Shown: positions 35,550 through 44,977 of the stretch, piece by piece | Numbering within the stretch: position 1 is the stretch's first letter | How the letters are laid out: the number at the start of each line of letters is the position of its first letter | DNA from: JADJYF01 sp965278995 | Lineage (GTDB): Bacteria; Pseudomonadota; Gammaproteobacteria; Ga0077536 | Length of the DNA stretch: 64,000 nt | Direction of reading: 5' to 3' | Assembly: GCA_965278995.1 (NCBI GenBank) | Contig: OZ257136.1 | Coordinates: forward strand, 2,976,001 to 3,040,000 | The notes under the pieces: model-generated | Told to the model about the DNA's origin: nothing | The model's database searches: none | What the model saw: the letters and a program-made list of their open reading frames with translations, nothing else | Program-made: the position numbers and the translations under genes

Positions 35550-36191
35550 TCAATCCTCTTCGAGCAGACTGTTGGAGCTCTGCGTCGCGTTGCATCTATC
35601 CCAGCGATTGACGATTGCGCAGAACAGTTCCGCTGTTCTTTCGGCATCGTAAATGGCCGAGTGCGCCGCATGCGTATCGAAAGGAATGCCGGCTGCGCGC
35701 ACCGCGCGTGCAAGCACGGTCTGCCCGAGCGCAACACCGGCCAGCGCGGCGGTATCGAACGTGCTGAAGTTGTGAAACGGAAAATGCTTGATCCGCGCGC
35801 GAGCACTGGCTGCTTTGACGAAACTGAGATCGAAAGCCGGGTTATGGCCGACCAAAATCGCGCGCGTGCATCCATGTACCGTAACCTGCGCGCCAACCGC
35901 GTCGAAAATCTCGCGCAGCGCATCGCCTTCGTCGACGGCCAGGCGGAATGGGTGATACGGATCGATCTTGTTGAATTCCAGTGCACGCGCCTCGAGATTC
36001 GCGCCTAGAAAGGGCCTGACGTGCCGCGCGATGGTAGTCTTGCGATGCCAGCCGGTAACCTCATCGAAGTCGAGCAGCACCGCCGCCATTTCGAGAAGCG
36101 CATCGGTGTCGGCATTGAATCCGCCCGTTTCCACATCGACGATTACCGGCAGAAAACCGCGGAAACGAGAGCCGATAGAGCGCGTCGTCAT
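35550..36191 (-). CDS. rnt: Ribonuclease T
   Basis: RNase T trims 3' ends of tRNA, 5S and 23S rRNA. The 213-residue DEDD exonuclease has Exo I VIVDVETGGFNADTDALLE (Asp-x-Glu), Exo II LVGHNPAFDLSFV and Exo III THAAHSAIYDAERTAELF. The RNase T-specific HPFRLAVDEGDAL and the FPFHNFSTFDTAALAG segments are present. It ends 18 bases from the convergent deaminase. Start at 36191 gives normal family length. Confidence 0.94.
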   Translation of the reverse strand: MTTRSIGSRFRGFLPVIVDVETGGFNADTDALLEMAAVLLDFDEVTGWHRKTTIARHVRPFLGANLEARALEFNKIDPYHPFRLAVDEGDALREIFDAVGAQVTVHGCTRAILVGHNPAFDLSFVKAASARARIKHFPFHNFSTFDTAALAGVALGQTVLARAVRAAGIPFDTHAAHSAIYDAERTAELFCAIVNRWDRCNATQSSNSLLEED

Positions 36192-36416
36192 GGCAGCGCC
36201 CGAGCCGCGCGGTTATCTGCCGCAAATGGAAATAGTCCCGCTGGTACTGGGGTGGGAGCAATGAACATGGAGGCGATGAGTAACCGTCGGATGGAAATAC
36301 AGGGAACGCCAGGAGGAATGGATACCCGGCTTCACACGGCTACAGGATAGCGCATCAGCGTCGATTTGGCCTGCTCCGTTGCAGAATGTCGTCCGCACCT
36401 TGCTCAAGTGCCAACG

Positions 36417-37142
36417 TCAGCAGTGCTGTTCGCGCTCCAACGTAATGCAGGTCAACCAGCGCTCGCCCATCCGCAGATAACAGCCAGTGGCCTCCCCGAG
36501 AACAGCATGGCGCCGGTCTTCCCCGAGATAATGTGCGCGATAAAGACCTGCGCGGCCTAATGACCCTGGTTCGATCTCGATTTCCACCTCGTGGAAACCG
36601 ATAAAAGCACCGAACAATGGAAACAGCAGTTTGTAGCAAGCTTCTTTTGCACTGAAGATGAGCGTCGCGTCGATGTCCTGCTGGTCGCGGCCAGGGTGAT
36701 AGCGCGCGATTTCTTTCGGCGTGAGCAGTCGCGGAAGCAACTCGTCGCCGACGCGCCCGATCTGTTCCAGATCGATGCCGACGCCGGCATAAGCGGTACA
36801 AGGAGCGACCGCAACTGCGGCAAATCCTGCGCTATGTGTGATGCTGCCGACAACAACGGCCGGCCATTGCGGTTGACGGTCACTACGCGCCAGTACTTCC
36901 GTCGCAGGATACCCGAGGGCTATCAGCGCGCGACGCGCCAGCCAGCGGCCAGTGGCAAATTCGAACTGACGTTTACTGACAGCACGCATCACATTTTGCA
37001 TCTCAGCTACGGTCAGGTCAGACCGCTTGTCAGCGATCGGCGCCGATAGACAGACGAGTTCGCCGCCGCCGAGCACCGACTGCAACATCTCCGGTTCGCT
37101 GTCAGCTGCGTTTGCTGCGACGTGAACGCCGACGTTAAGCAT
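36417..37142 (-). CDS. 4'-phosphopantetheinyl transferase (Sfp/EntD type)
   Basis: It should transfer phosphopantetheine from CoA to the two carrier domains of the NRPS encoded immediately upstream. The 241-residue protein has the family motifs RQFEFATGRWLARRAL, SITHSAGFAAVAVA, YAGVGIDLEQIG (Mg-binding Asp/Glu) and TLIFSAKEACYKLLFPLFG, matching bacterial EntD/Npt-like transferases. The ATG at 37142 overlaps the NRPS stop by 8 bases, indicating co-translation. The C-terminal tail with scattered Cys is unremarkable. Confidence 0.9.
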   Translation of the reverse strand: MLNVGVHVAANAADSEPEMLQSVLGGGELVCLSAPIADKRSDLTVAEMQNVMRAVSKRQFEFATGRWLARRALIALGYPATEVLARSDRQPQWPAVVVGSITHSAGFAAVAVAPCTAYAGVGIDLEQIGRVGDELLPRLLTPKEIARYHPGRDQQDIDATLIFSAKEACYKLLFPLFGAFIGFHEVEIEIEPGSLGRAGLYRAHYLGEDRRHAVLGEATGCYLRMGERWLTCITLEREQHC

Positions 37143-40100
37143 GCGTTGCCGCCAGTCGCGCCGCCAGGATGCCGGTGAAATCGTCGAGATGGTCGTACAA
37201 CCATGTCGCATGACTGCCGGGTACGACATGAACGCTCGCGCCACCGGTCGCTCGTTGCTGCCACTGCTGGTTGATACTGGCCGGCGTATGCGGCGGTGTC
37301 ACCGCCGTGCGCACCAGCGTAATCTCGCCGTGGTAACTCTGGCGAGGCACATACGAGCACAATGCCTGGAGAATGTAATACTCGATACGTTCGTGGTTCA
37401 GCATCACGCCGAGCGATTTCCACCCGGCTTTGACAAGTGCACCCCCGGTGAGCAGATAACGCAGACGCAGCGCGGCGTGAAACGCGGCAAAGCGACGTAA
37501 TGACCAGCCGCGTGACTCGCGGAGCGCCGGCGGGATCCACATGATCAGGCTGCCTACTTCATGGCCCATCTGCTGCAGACGCACAGCCATCTCATAGGCG
37601 ACGTAAGCGCCTTCGCAGCCACCGCCCAGGTGATACGGACCTGTCGGTCGCTCGGCCAGGATCAACGGCAGATAATGTTCGGCGAGATCTTCGACTCGCC
37701 GCAACGGTGGCAGACCGCGCGCCATTCTGTCGGTCATCAAGGCATAGACATCGAGCTGATAGAACGGTCGCTCAGTGCCCAGCCGCTGCGGGATTTCGGC
37801 GTAGCGCGGATGGCTGCCGACCGCGAATATCGGCGCCCGCTCGCCACACGTCTGCAGCGCGAGAAAACCCGACACTGCGCGGGTCTGGCGATCGCCACGC
37901 AGCAATCCGGCAACGTATTCAATCGTTCTCCCCTGCAGCAGCGCGGCGAGTGAAACGCGTTGGCCGAACTCGGCTTCAATGCGTGCCGCCAAACGCACTG
38001 CGAGCAGAGAATGGCCACCGACCTCGAAGAAATCGTCGCGTACGCCGATAGGCGTAACGCCCAGAAGTCGTTCCCAGATCACGGTCAGCGCGCGCTCCTC
38101 GGCATTTCGCGGCGCGAGGTACTCGATCGCCGCGATCTGACGTTCGCCGCTCGGCGCCGGCAACGCGCGCCGATCGATCTTGCCGTTTGGCGTCAACGGC
38201 AGAGCTTCGAGAACCAGGCAGCCGACTGGCACCATGTAATCCGGCAGCCGCGTTTTCAATACCGTCAGCAACTCGGCGCCGTTCAGTTCGACTCCAGCGA
38301 CTGGCGCGACGTAGGCGACAAGGCGCATGTCACCAGGTACATCTTCGCGCGCGATCACGACTGACTGTCTGACGCCAGGCATGGCATCTAGCAGGCTCTC
38401 TACCTCACCCAACTCGATACGGAAGCCGCGCAATTTGATCTGGTGATCAGTGCGGCCCAGACATTCAAGTTTGCCGTCGGCGCGATAGCGCGCCTGATCG
38501 CCGGTGCGATACAGTCGCTCACCGGAGTGGAGCGGATCGTCGATGAATTTCTCCGCCGTCAATTCCGGCCTGCCGAGATAGCCGCGCGCGATGCCACTGC
38601 CGCCGATACAAAGTTCGCCGACGATACCGACAGGAACGGTGTTCCCGTAATGATCGAGCACACAGACTCGGGTATTACCGATGGGGCGACCTATCGGCAC
38701 CGCTCCGCTGCCGGAGCTGACGCGTTCGCAGGTCGACCAGATGGTGGTCTCGGTCGGGCCGTACATGTTCCACAGCGCACGCACGCGCGGCAAAAGCTGC
38801 TCAGCCAGGGCACGCGGCAGCGCCTCGCCGCCACACAGCGCGGTAAGTCCCGTGGACCCGGACCAGCCGGCATCGAGCAACATCTGCCAGGTCGTCGGCG
38901 TGGCCTGCATGACGGTTGCGCCACTGGCGACAAGCGCAGCAGCAAGCGCCTCGCCATCGGTCACGACCGCGCGGCTGCCAATGACGACCCGCGCGCCGCA
39001 GATGAGCGGCAAATACAGTTCAAGGCCGGCGATATCGAATGACAAGGTCGTGACTGCGAACAGTCTATCGGTGGCGTGCAACCCTGGCTGTTGGCGCATG
39101 CTTAGCAGTAGATTCGCCAGCGCGGCATGGGCGATCTGCACACCTTTGGGTCTACCGGTAGAGCCGGAGGTGTAGATGACATAGGCGAGATCGGCCGGCG
39201 TCGCCCGTGGTCCGGTGAGCGTAGTATCCGGCGCGGCAGCGATCTGCTCGGCATCGCTATCCAGGTCGACGACTTTGATGCCAGCGACCGGCAATTGCGC
39301 GACCAGCATCGGCTCGGTGACCAGCACCGTGATCGCGGCATCGTCGAGCATGAATATCTGCCGCTCGATCGGGAACGTGGGATCCACCGGCACATAAGCG
39401 CCGCCGGCTTTGAGAATGCCGAGCAGTCCGACCAGCATGCGTTCAGAACGCGTCACGCAGATGGCAACCAGAGAACCGCGACCGACACCCAGCCCGCGCA
39501 AATGATGCGCCAGCCGATTGCTGTCGCCATCGAGCGCACGGTAGCTGAGTTCGCGCCCCTCGCAGACTACAGCCACTGCGTCAGGCGTCGCTGCGACCTG
39601 CGCCTCGAACAGACTCGGCAAACTGCTGTCGAGCGTGTAGTCAGTCGAAGTCGCACTCCCAACGCTCTGCAACTGCGCGATTTCGGCGGCCTGCAGCAAC
39701 GGCAGATCGGCAATGCGCCGCTGCGGATTTTCCGCCATCCCGGCCAGCAGAATCTTGTAATGCTCGATCATGCGCGCGATGGTCGACGTCTCGAACAGAT
39801 CGGTGTTGTGTTCCCAGATCATGGTCAAGCCATCGTTGTCGGCACCTTGCGCCATGCCAAGATACTGGGATGAATGCGGAATGCCGATGACACCGAGATC
39901 GAACTTCGCCGAACCGTTGCTCAATACCGGGGTGAGCTTGACGTCGAGGTCCGGCAGCGGCGATTCCGGCATCGGCTCATCATGGAAACTGAACATGATC
40001 TGAAACAGCGGATTCGCACTTAGATCGCGGCGCGGCTGTACCGCTTCGACCACCCGATCGAAAGGAACGTCCTGATGGCTGGATCCTTCCAGCACGAGAT

Positions 40101-42912
40101 CGCGCACCTGAGTCATTAACTCGCTGACTGTCGGATTGCCGTCCAGTGCGGCGCGGATCACGACATTGTTAAGGATCATGCCGATCAGGCTCTCGGATTC
40201 GGGAGAGCGCCGATTGGCGAAAAACGTGCCGACGGGAACATCGTTTGCCCCGCTGTAACGATGCAGCAGCGCAATGAACCCGGTCAGCATGGTCATGAAC
40301 AGCGTGCTGCCCTGCTGCCGGCCAAGCGCGCGCAGACTGTGGCAGAGCGCAAGCGGAATCTCCGGGCGTAGGGACGCACCGCGAAAGGATTGAACTGCGG
40401 GTCGCGTCCCGCGCGTCGGCATTTCGAGCAGTGGCGGAATGCTGCTGAACTTCGTTTTCCAATAGGCCAGCTGCCGCTCGGAAACCGCGCCGCGCATCCA
40501 TTGATGCTGCCAGGTGGCGAACTCGGCGAACTGTACCGGAAGCTCGGCCAGGGGTGACTCCTGGCCGGCAACGTAAGCTGTATACAGTGCGACCAGCTCG
40601 CGCAGGAACACGTTGAACGACCAGCCGTCGTGCACCAGATGGTGTTCCATGTGCACGAGCGCATGCCGCGTGGCATCGAAACGCAGCAGCGTCCAACGCA
40701 CCAGCGGCAACCGCGCGAGATCGAAACGCAGCTGGAACTCGCGCTCACACCAGATGCCTGCAGCAGCTTCGCGCTCCGCTTCCGGTTGCGTCGAGAAATC
40801 GACCAGCGGCAGGACATAGGGCACCGCCGGATGGACTCGCTGCAGCGGCCTTCCATCGACCGTCGGGAACGTCGAGCGATAGCTTTCGTGGCGGCGCAGT
40901 ATTTCGCCCAGGGTGCGTTCCAGTGCCGCGACGTCAAGCTTGCCGTCGAGTGCCACACTCGCCTGGAAATTGTAAGCGAGATTATCTGGGTTCCATTGAT
41001 GCAGGAACCACACGCGTTCCTGTGCGAACGACAGAGGAATGTCATTGCCGCGCGTGACAGCGCTGAGCGGGATCTCGGTCTCGCGCAGGTCGGTCCGGTC
41101 AGCCGCCAGGACCACGGGCACCAATGCGGCGATGGTGCGCTGTTCGAACATGGCGCGCAGCGGAATGTCGACGCCGAAATGCATACGAATGCGTGTTGCA
41201 ACCTGCGCGAGCTTGAGTGAATCACCGCCAAGCTCGAAGAAATCGTCGTTGACACCGACCCGGGCAAGGCGCAGTACTTCGGCCCAGATCGCGACGAGCC
41301 GTGACTCTTCCGGCGTCCGTGGCGCGAGGTAATGTTCGGTCCGTTCAGCCTGATCGAGATCCGGCGCCGGCAGAGCGTTCCTGTCGACCTTGCCGTTGGG
41401 TGTCAGCGGGAATGTCTGTAGAAAAACGAAGACGGCCGGGACCATGTAGTCCGGCAGCGTACTCGCGAGCCACGCGCGCAGTGTCCGTACGCTCGGCGCC
41501 GCCTCTCCAGCGGCGATGACATAGCCGACCAGACGTTTGTCACCGGCAACGTCTTCACGCGCCAGAACAACAGACTGACGAACCTCCGCATGCCGATCGA
41601 GCGCCGCCTCGATTTCGCCAAGTTCGATGCGAAACCCGCGTACCTTGACCTGAAAATCGACCCGCCCCAGATGTTCCAGCGCGCCGTCGGCACGACGCTT
41701 GACCCGATCGCCAGTGCGATATAGCCGCGTACCGGCGACGAAAGGATTCGGCACGAAGCGCTCCGCTGTCAGGGCCTCGCGCCGCAGATAACCGCGAGCC
41801 AGACCACTGCCGCCAATGAACAATTCACCTGCCGTGCCGGGAGTAACTGGCGTGAGAGTCTCATCCAGGATATGGAGGTCGGTTTCCGCTATCGGGTAGC
41901 CGATAGGCACCGCGCCAGTTCCAGCCTCGACTTTCTGTAGCGTCGACCAGATGGTGGTCTCGGTCGGACCATAGAGATTCCACAGCTCGGCGCAGCACGG
42001 CAGCAATGCACGCGCCAGCTCGCGCGGCAGCGATTCGCCGCCGCACAGAATGCGGAGCCCGCTGTGACCATGCCAGCCGGCATCGAGCAGCAGCCGCCAG
42101 GTCGCCGGCGTCGCCTGCATGACTGTGATGGCGTCGCGTTCGATGGTCTGCGCCAGCGCGTTACCATCGGCAGCCACGGCACGGCTCGCGATGACGACTT
42201 CCGCACCGACAGTCAGCGGCAGGTAGAGTTCGAGTCCGGCAATATCGAAAGACAGCGTGGTGACTGCGAGCAAGCGATCGTGCTGCGTCAATCCCGGTGT
42301 GACGCGCATGCTGCGCAGAAAATTGACGACGGCGCGATGCGGTATCGCAACGCCTTTCGGTTTGCCGGTAGAACCGGAAGTGTAGATGACGTAAGCAAGA
42401 CTGTCGGCCGTCGCGGGCGCCACGGCCTGCATGGCAGTGCCCGACGAAGGCGGCAGGTCGCGATCGAGACAGATGACGCTTGCTGTGTGCTCGGGCAAGG
42501 TTCCTGCCAGCGCCGACTGCGTGAGGATATAGCGCGCCTCGGAGTCGGCCAGCATGTAAGCCACTCGTTCAACTGGATAAGCCGGATCCAGCGGCACGTA
42601 AGCGGCCCCCGCGCGAAGCACGCCGAGCAGGCCGACCAGCATATCAAGACCACGCTCGACATAAATGCCGACGAGTTCACCGGGGCCTGCGCCGGACGAG
42701 CGCAGGTGCGCGGCGAGCATCTCGGCGCGGCGTTCGAGTTCGATGTAACTGAGCGTGTCGGTGCCGAAACGCGCGGCTGTCGCAAGCGGCGAGCGCGCCG
42801 TCTGGCTCGCAATCAGTTCATGAACGAGGAGCGTAAGACACTCGTCATCGACGTCCTCGTCTGCGTTGGCGCTCGAGACCGAATTCCTGTCGGCAGATTG
42901 TCTGTGATTCAC
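37135..42912 (-). CDS. Bimodular nonribosomal peptide synthetase, A-T-C-A-T-TE
   Basis: The 1925-residue synthetase has A1 (about 30-515; YTSGSTGKPKG, YGPTETTIW, PNGKVDR), T1 (LGGDSL, Ser565), C (about 615-1070; HHLVHDG at 757-763), A2 (about 1100-1585), T2 (VGGHSL, Ser1635) and a thioesterase (about 1685-1925). There is no leading C domain, so it should start with a free amino acid and join two units. Reading the ten pocket positions gives D-I-L-Q-L-G-L-I-W-K for A1 and the same with M for L at position seven for A2; I associate this code with glycine. The thioesterase nucleophile position is Cys1766 (GGGCEG), with His1901. The start is GTG after a GGGGGG ribosome-binding site. No MbtH-like protein or transporter adjoins. 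Confidence 0.93.
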   Translation of the reverse strand: MNHRQSADRNSVSSANADEDVDDECLTLLVHELIASQTARSPLATAARFGTDTLSYIELERRAEMLAAHLRSSGAGPGELVGIYVERGLDMLVGLLGVLRAGAAYVPLDPAYPVERVAYMLADSEARYILTQSALAGTLPEHTASVICLDRDLPPSSGTAMQAVAPATADSLAYVIYTSGSTGKPKGVAIPHRAVVNFLRSMRVTPGLTQHDRLLAVTTLSFDIAGLELYLPLTVGAEVVIASRAVAADGNALAQTIERDAITVMQATPATWRLLLDAGWHGHSGLRILCGGESLPRELARALLPCCAELWNLYGPTETTIWSTLQKVEAGTGAVPIGYPIAETDLHILDETLTPVTPGTAGELFIGGSGLARGYLRREALTAERFVPNPFVAGTRLYRTGDRVKRRADGALEHLGRVDFQVKVRGFRIELGEIEAALDRHAEVRQSVVLAREDVAGDKRLVGYVIAAGEAAPSVRTLRAWLASTLPDYMVPAVFVFLQTFPLTPNGKVDRNALPAPDLDQAERTEHYLAPRTPEESRLVAIWAEVLRLARVGVNDDFFELGGDSLKLAQVATRIRMHFGVDIPLRAMFEQRTIAALVPVVLAADRTDLRETEIPLSAVTRGNDIPLSFAQERVWFLHQWNPDNLAYNFQASVALDGKLDVAALERTLGEILRRHESYRSTFPTVDGRPLQRVHPAVPYVLPLVDFSTQPEAEREAAAGIWCEREFQLRFDLARLPLVRWTLLRFDATRHALVHMEHHLVHDGWSFNVFLRELVALYTAYVAGQESPLAELPVQFAEFATWQHQWMRGAVSERQLAYWKTKFSSIPPLLEMPTRGTRPAVQSFRGASLRPEIPLALCHSLRALGRQQGSTLFMTMLTGFIALLHRYSGANDVPVGTFFANRRSPESESLIGMILNNVVIRAALDGNPTVSELMTQVRDLVLEGSSHQDVPFDRVVEAVQPRRDLSANPLFQIMFSFHDEPMPESPLPDLDVKLTPVLSNGSAKFDLGVIGIPHSSQYLGMAQGADNDGLTMIWEHNTDLFETSTIARMIEHYKILLAGMAENPQRRIADLPLLQAAEIAQLQSVGSATSTDYTLDSSLPSLFEAQVAATPDAVAVVCEGRELSYRALDGDSNRLAHHLRGLGVGRGSLVAICVTRSERMLVGLLGILKAGGAYVPVDPTFPIERQIFMLDDAAITVLVTEPMLVAQLPVAGIKVVDLDSDAEQIAAAPDTTLTGPRATPADLAYVIYTSGSTGRPKGVQIAHAALANLLLSMRQQPGLHATDRLFAVTTLSFDIAGLELYLPLICGARVVIGSRAVVTDGEALAAALVASGATVMQATPTTWQMLLDAGWSGSTGLTALCGGEALPRALAEQLLPRVRALWNMYGPTETTIWSTCERVSSGSGAVPIGRPIGNTRVCVLDHYGNTVPVGIVGELCIGGSGIARGYLGRPELTAEKFIDDPLHSGERLYRTGDQARYRADGKLECLGRTDHQIKLRGFRIELGEVESLLDAMPGVRQSVVIAREDVPGDMRLVAYVAPVAGVELNGAELLTVLKTRLPDYMVPVGCLVLEALPLTPNGKIDRRALPAPSGERQIAAIEYLAPRNAEERALTVIWERLLGVTPIGVRDDFFEVGGHSLLAVRLAARIEAEFGQRVSLAALLQGRTIEYVAGLLRGDRQTRAVSGFLALQTCGERAPIFAVGSHPRYAEIPQRLGTERPFYQLDVYALMTDRMARGLPPLRRVEDLAEHYLPLILAERPTGPYHLGGGCEGAYVAYEMAVRLQQMGHEVGSLIMWIPPALRESRGWSLRRFAAFHAALRLRYLLTGGALVKAGWKSLGVMLNHERIEYYILQALCSYVPRQSYHGEITLVRTAVTPPHTPASINQQWQQRATGGASVHVVPGSHATWLYDHLDDFTGILAARLAATHA

Positions 42913-43030
42913 TACGACCCCCCTTTTTTACGCCTTCCCCTGACGCACGAGGTGCACCCTAACTCGCCGCCGGCTTTCACGAAAGCGGGCGCATCACAAC
43001 TTTACATTTCCGGGCGCGAATCGTACTCCT

Positions 43031-44905
43031 TCATGCCGGAAAATCAGCATGCGCGCGCAAACGGTCCTGTACGGTTTCCAATGGTGCAGAGCACATGAAC
43101 AATTGTGCCCAGACTTCGAGCATCATCAACTTGATCTTGAGCCGCTGGTCGGCCTGCGACCACAGTAGATCGCATTCACTGCGGGCCAGCCTGAAATAAT
43201 CTGCGACATAGGAATCGTGCAGATATTGCGCTGCGATACGCATCCGCTGGAACGCCGACACTTCGAACCCGCGCTTCGGACGCTGGCTCAGGACCGGCGG
43301 CAGGTAGCGCGAAGCGACTTCACGAATGACCCATTTATCGCGCAGGAATGGATGCGCTTTTTCCCATACGCTTCCTGACCAGCGGATCTTGTGCCGGTAA
43401 GGCAGATTGATGGCTGTCGCAATCACGTCTTCGTCAAGGAACGGGAAGCGCGCTTCGATGCTGGCAGCCATGCCCATCGTATCGTTGCGATGCAACAAAG
43501 TCCGTAAATGATCGGCCAGCAGGTCCAAGCTGCGCACATTGCGGTTCGGTGCTCGACCGAGTCGTTCGACAAACCGTTCGCGCGCACCACGCTGGTCAAT
43601 CGCCGTATTGAACTGGCCTAGCAGATCGATCACGATTTCCGGCGTGTTGCCGGCGCCCGGCCACAGCAGATGGCCGATGACCGGAATGCGCCGCACGAGT
43701 TGTTCAAAGCGCTTGACCTGCCGTTCATAGCCCTCCCAGAACGGCTCATGGGCGATATAGCTATAGCCGAGAAAACATTCATCTGAACCTTCCCCGGTCA
43801 GCACGCCTTTGACACCGTGCTGCTGAACCAGCCGCGAGACCATCAGGAACGGCACACTGTGCGGATGGCCGGCAAACGGTTGCTCGTAATGCAGCAGCAC
43901 CTCCGGCGTCAGCGCGATGAAATCGTCGTCATGCACGCGCACGGTCAGGAGGTCGAGCTTGAGATGGCGCGCGAGCGCCGCAGCGGCTTCGTACTCGCTC
44001 AGCGGACCGACGACATCGGCGTGGAAGATCGCGAGTTGGCCATGCTGGCGCGCGGCCATCGCCATCAGCAGCGAGGAGTCGACTCCACCGCTGCACAGCG
44101 CACCGATAGGCGTATCGGCGAACATCATGCGTCGCACCGACTGCTGCAGCAGTTCATCAATGCGATCGACCACCTGCGTGCTGCTGAGCGATTCGAGTTC
44201 GTCGGCATGTGCACGGTCGAGCATGCCGGGCAAGTCGGCGAACGACCGATAATGCGGTTGCTCACCGGGATGGAGCGTGATCATCGTGCCGGGCGGCACA
44301 ATCTGCACATGCTCGAAGAATCCGCTGTTTCGCACCGGAGCGCCGCGATTCATCAGATAGCGGACGACCTGGAAGACATCCGGCCGCAGCGCCATCCACG
44401 GCATCATTGCTTTGACTTCGGAGGCAAACAGCAGTTGCCTCGAATCCTGATAAACATGCAGCGGCTTGATGCCGAAACGATCGCGCGCCAGGATCAAGCG
44501 ACGTGTCACCCGATCGTAGAAAGCAAATGCGAACATGCCGTTCAGCCGCGGCAGCGTCAATTCCGCACCGTCGGCGATCAGGCAGTGCAGCAGAACTTCG
44601 GTGTCGCTGGTGGTACGAAACGCGACACCACGCGCGCGCAGCGATTCGCGCAATTCCGGAAAATTATAAATCTCGCCGTTATAGATCAGGCAGTAGCGGT
44701 GCTCGGGATCCCAGAACGGTTGATCGCTGCGCTCCGTCAGGTCAACCAGCGACAAGCGCGTGTGCGCGAGTCCGATGCCAGCTTCGACATGCACACCGCC
44801 GCCATCCGGGCCACGATGCGCCAGCAGTCCGGCCGAGCGCCGCAATTGCGCCTCGTCTGGAACGCTCGTCGCATCGCTATAGACGATGCCGAATATTCCG
44901 CACAT
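43031..44905 (-). CDS. asnB: Glutamine-dependent asparagine synthetase-like amidotransferase
   Basis: The 624-residue protein has a class II glutaminase domain with the N-terminal nucleophile Cys2 (MCGIFGIVYSD), LAHRGPDGGG and LIYNGEIYN, then the ATP-pyrophosphatase synthetase domain with PP-loop ALCSGGVDSSLL (about residue 265) and LTGEGSDECFLGYSY. It releases ammonia from glutamine and amidates a carboxylate via an AMP-ester. It is 118 bases upstream of the NRPS on the same strand. Residue order is that of AsnB-type enzymes in secondary-metabolite clusters as well as housekeeping ones; the context suggests it tailors or supplies the NRPS product, which remains to be shown. Confidence 0.88.
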   Translation of the reverse strand: MCGIFGIVYSDATSVPDEAQLRRSAGLLAHRGPDGGGVHVEAGIGLAHTRLSLVDLTERSDQPFWDPEHRYCLIYNGEIYNFPELRESLRARGVAFRTTSDTEVLLHCLIADGAELTLPRLNGMFAFAFYDRVTRRLILARDRFGIKPLHVYQDSRQLLFASEVKAMMPWMALRPDVFQVVRYLMNRGAPVRNSGFFEHVQIVPPGTMITLHPGEQPHYRSFADLPGMLDRAHADELESLSSTQVVDRIDELLQQSVRRMMFADTPIGALCSGGVDSSLLMAMAARQHGQLAIFHADVVGPLSEYEAAAALARHLKLDLLTVRVHDDDFIALTPEVLLHYEQPFAGHPHSVPFLMVSRLVQQHGVKGVLTGEGSDECFLGYSYIAHEPFWEGYERQVKRFEQLVRRIPVIGHLLWPGAGNTPEIVIDLLGQFNTAIDQRGARERFVERLGRAPNRNVRSLDLLADHLRTLLHRNDTMGMAASIEARFPFLDEDVIATAINLPYRHKIRWSGSVWEKAHPFLRDKWVIREVASRYLPPVLSQRPKRGFEVSAFQRMRIAAQYLHDSYVADYFRLARSECDLLWSQADQRLKIKLMMLEVWAQLFMCSAPLETVQDRLRAHADFPA

Positions 44906-44977
44906 CCAATCCGACTCGCATCAGGGTGCCGCAGGATAGCCAATGCCTGCTGGAATTACGAGCGAATGGCCGGCTGC

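Noticed and set aside
36261..36350. Tiny rightward frame (29 codons) with GGGAG before its ATG, in the rnt-PPTase gap
   Set aside because: Too short, no similarity; the 225-base gap otherwise shows nothing I can support.
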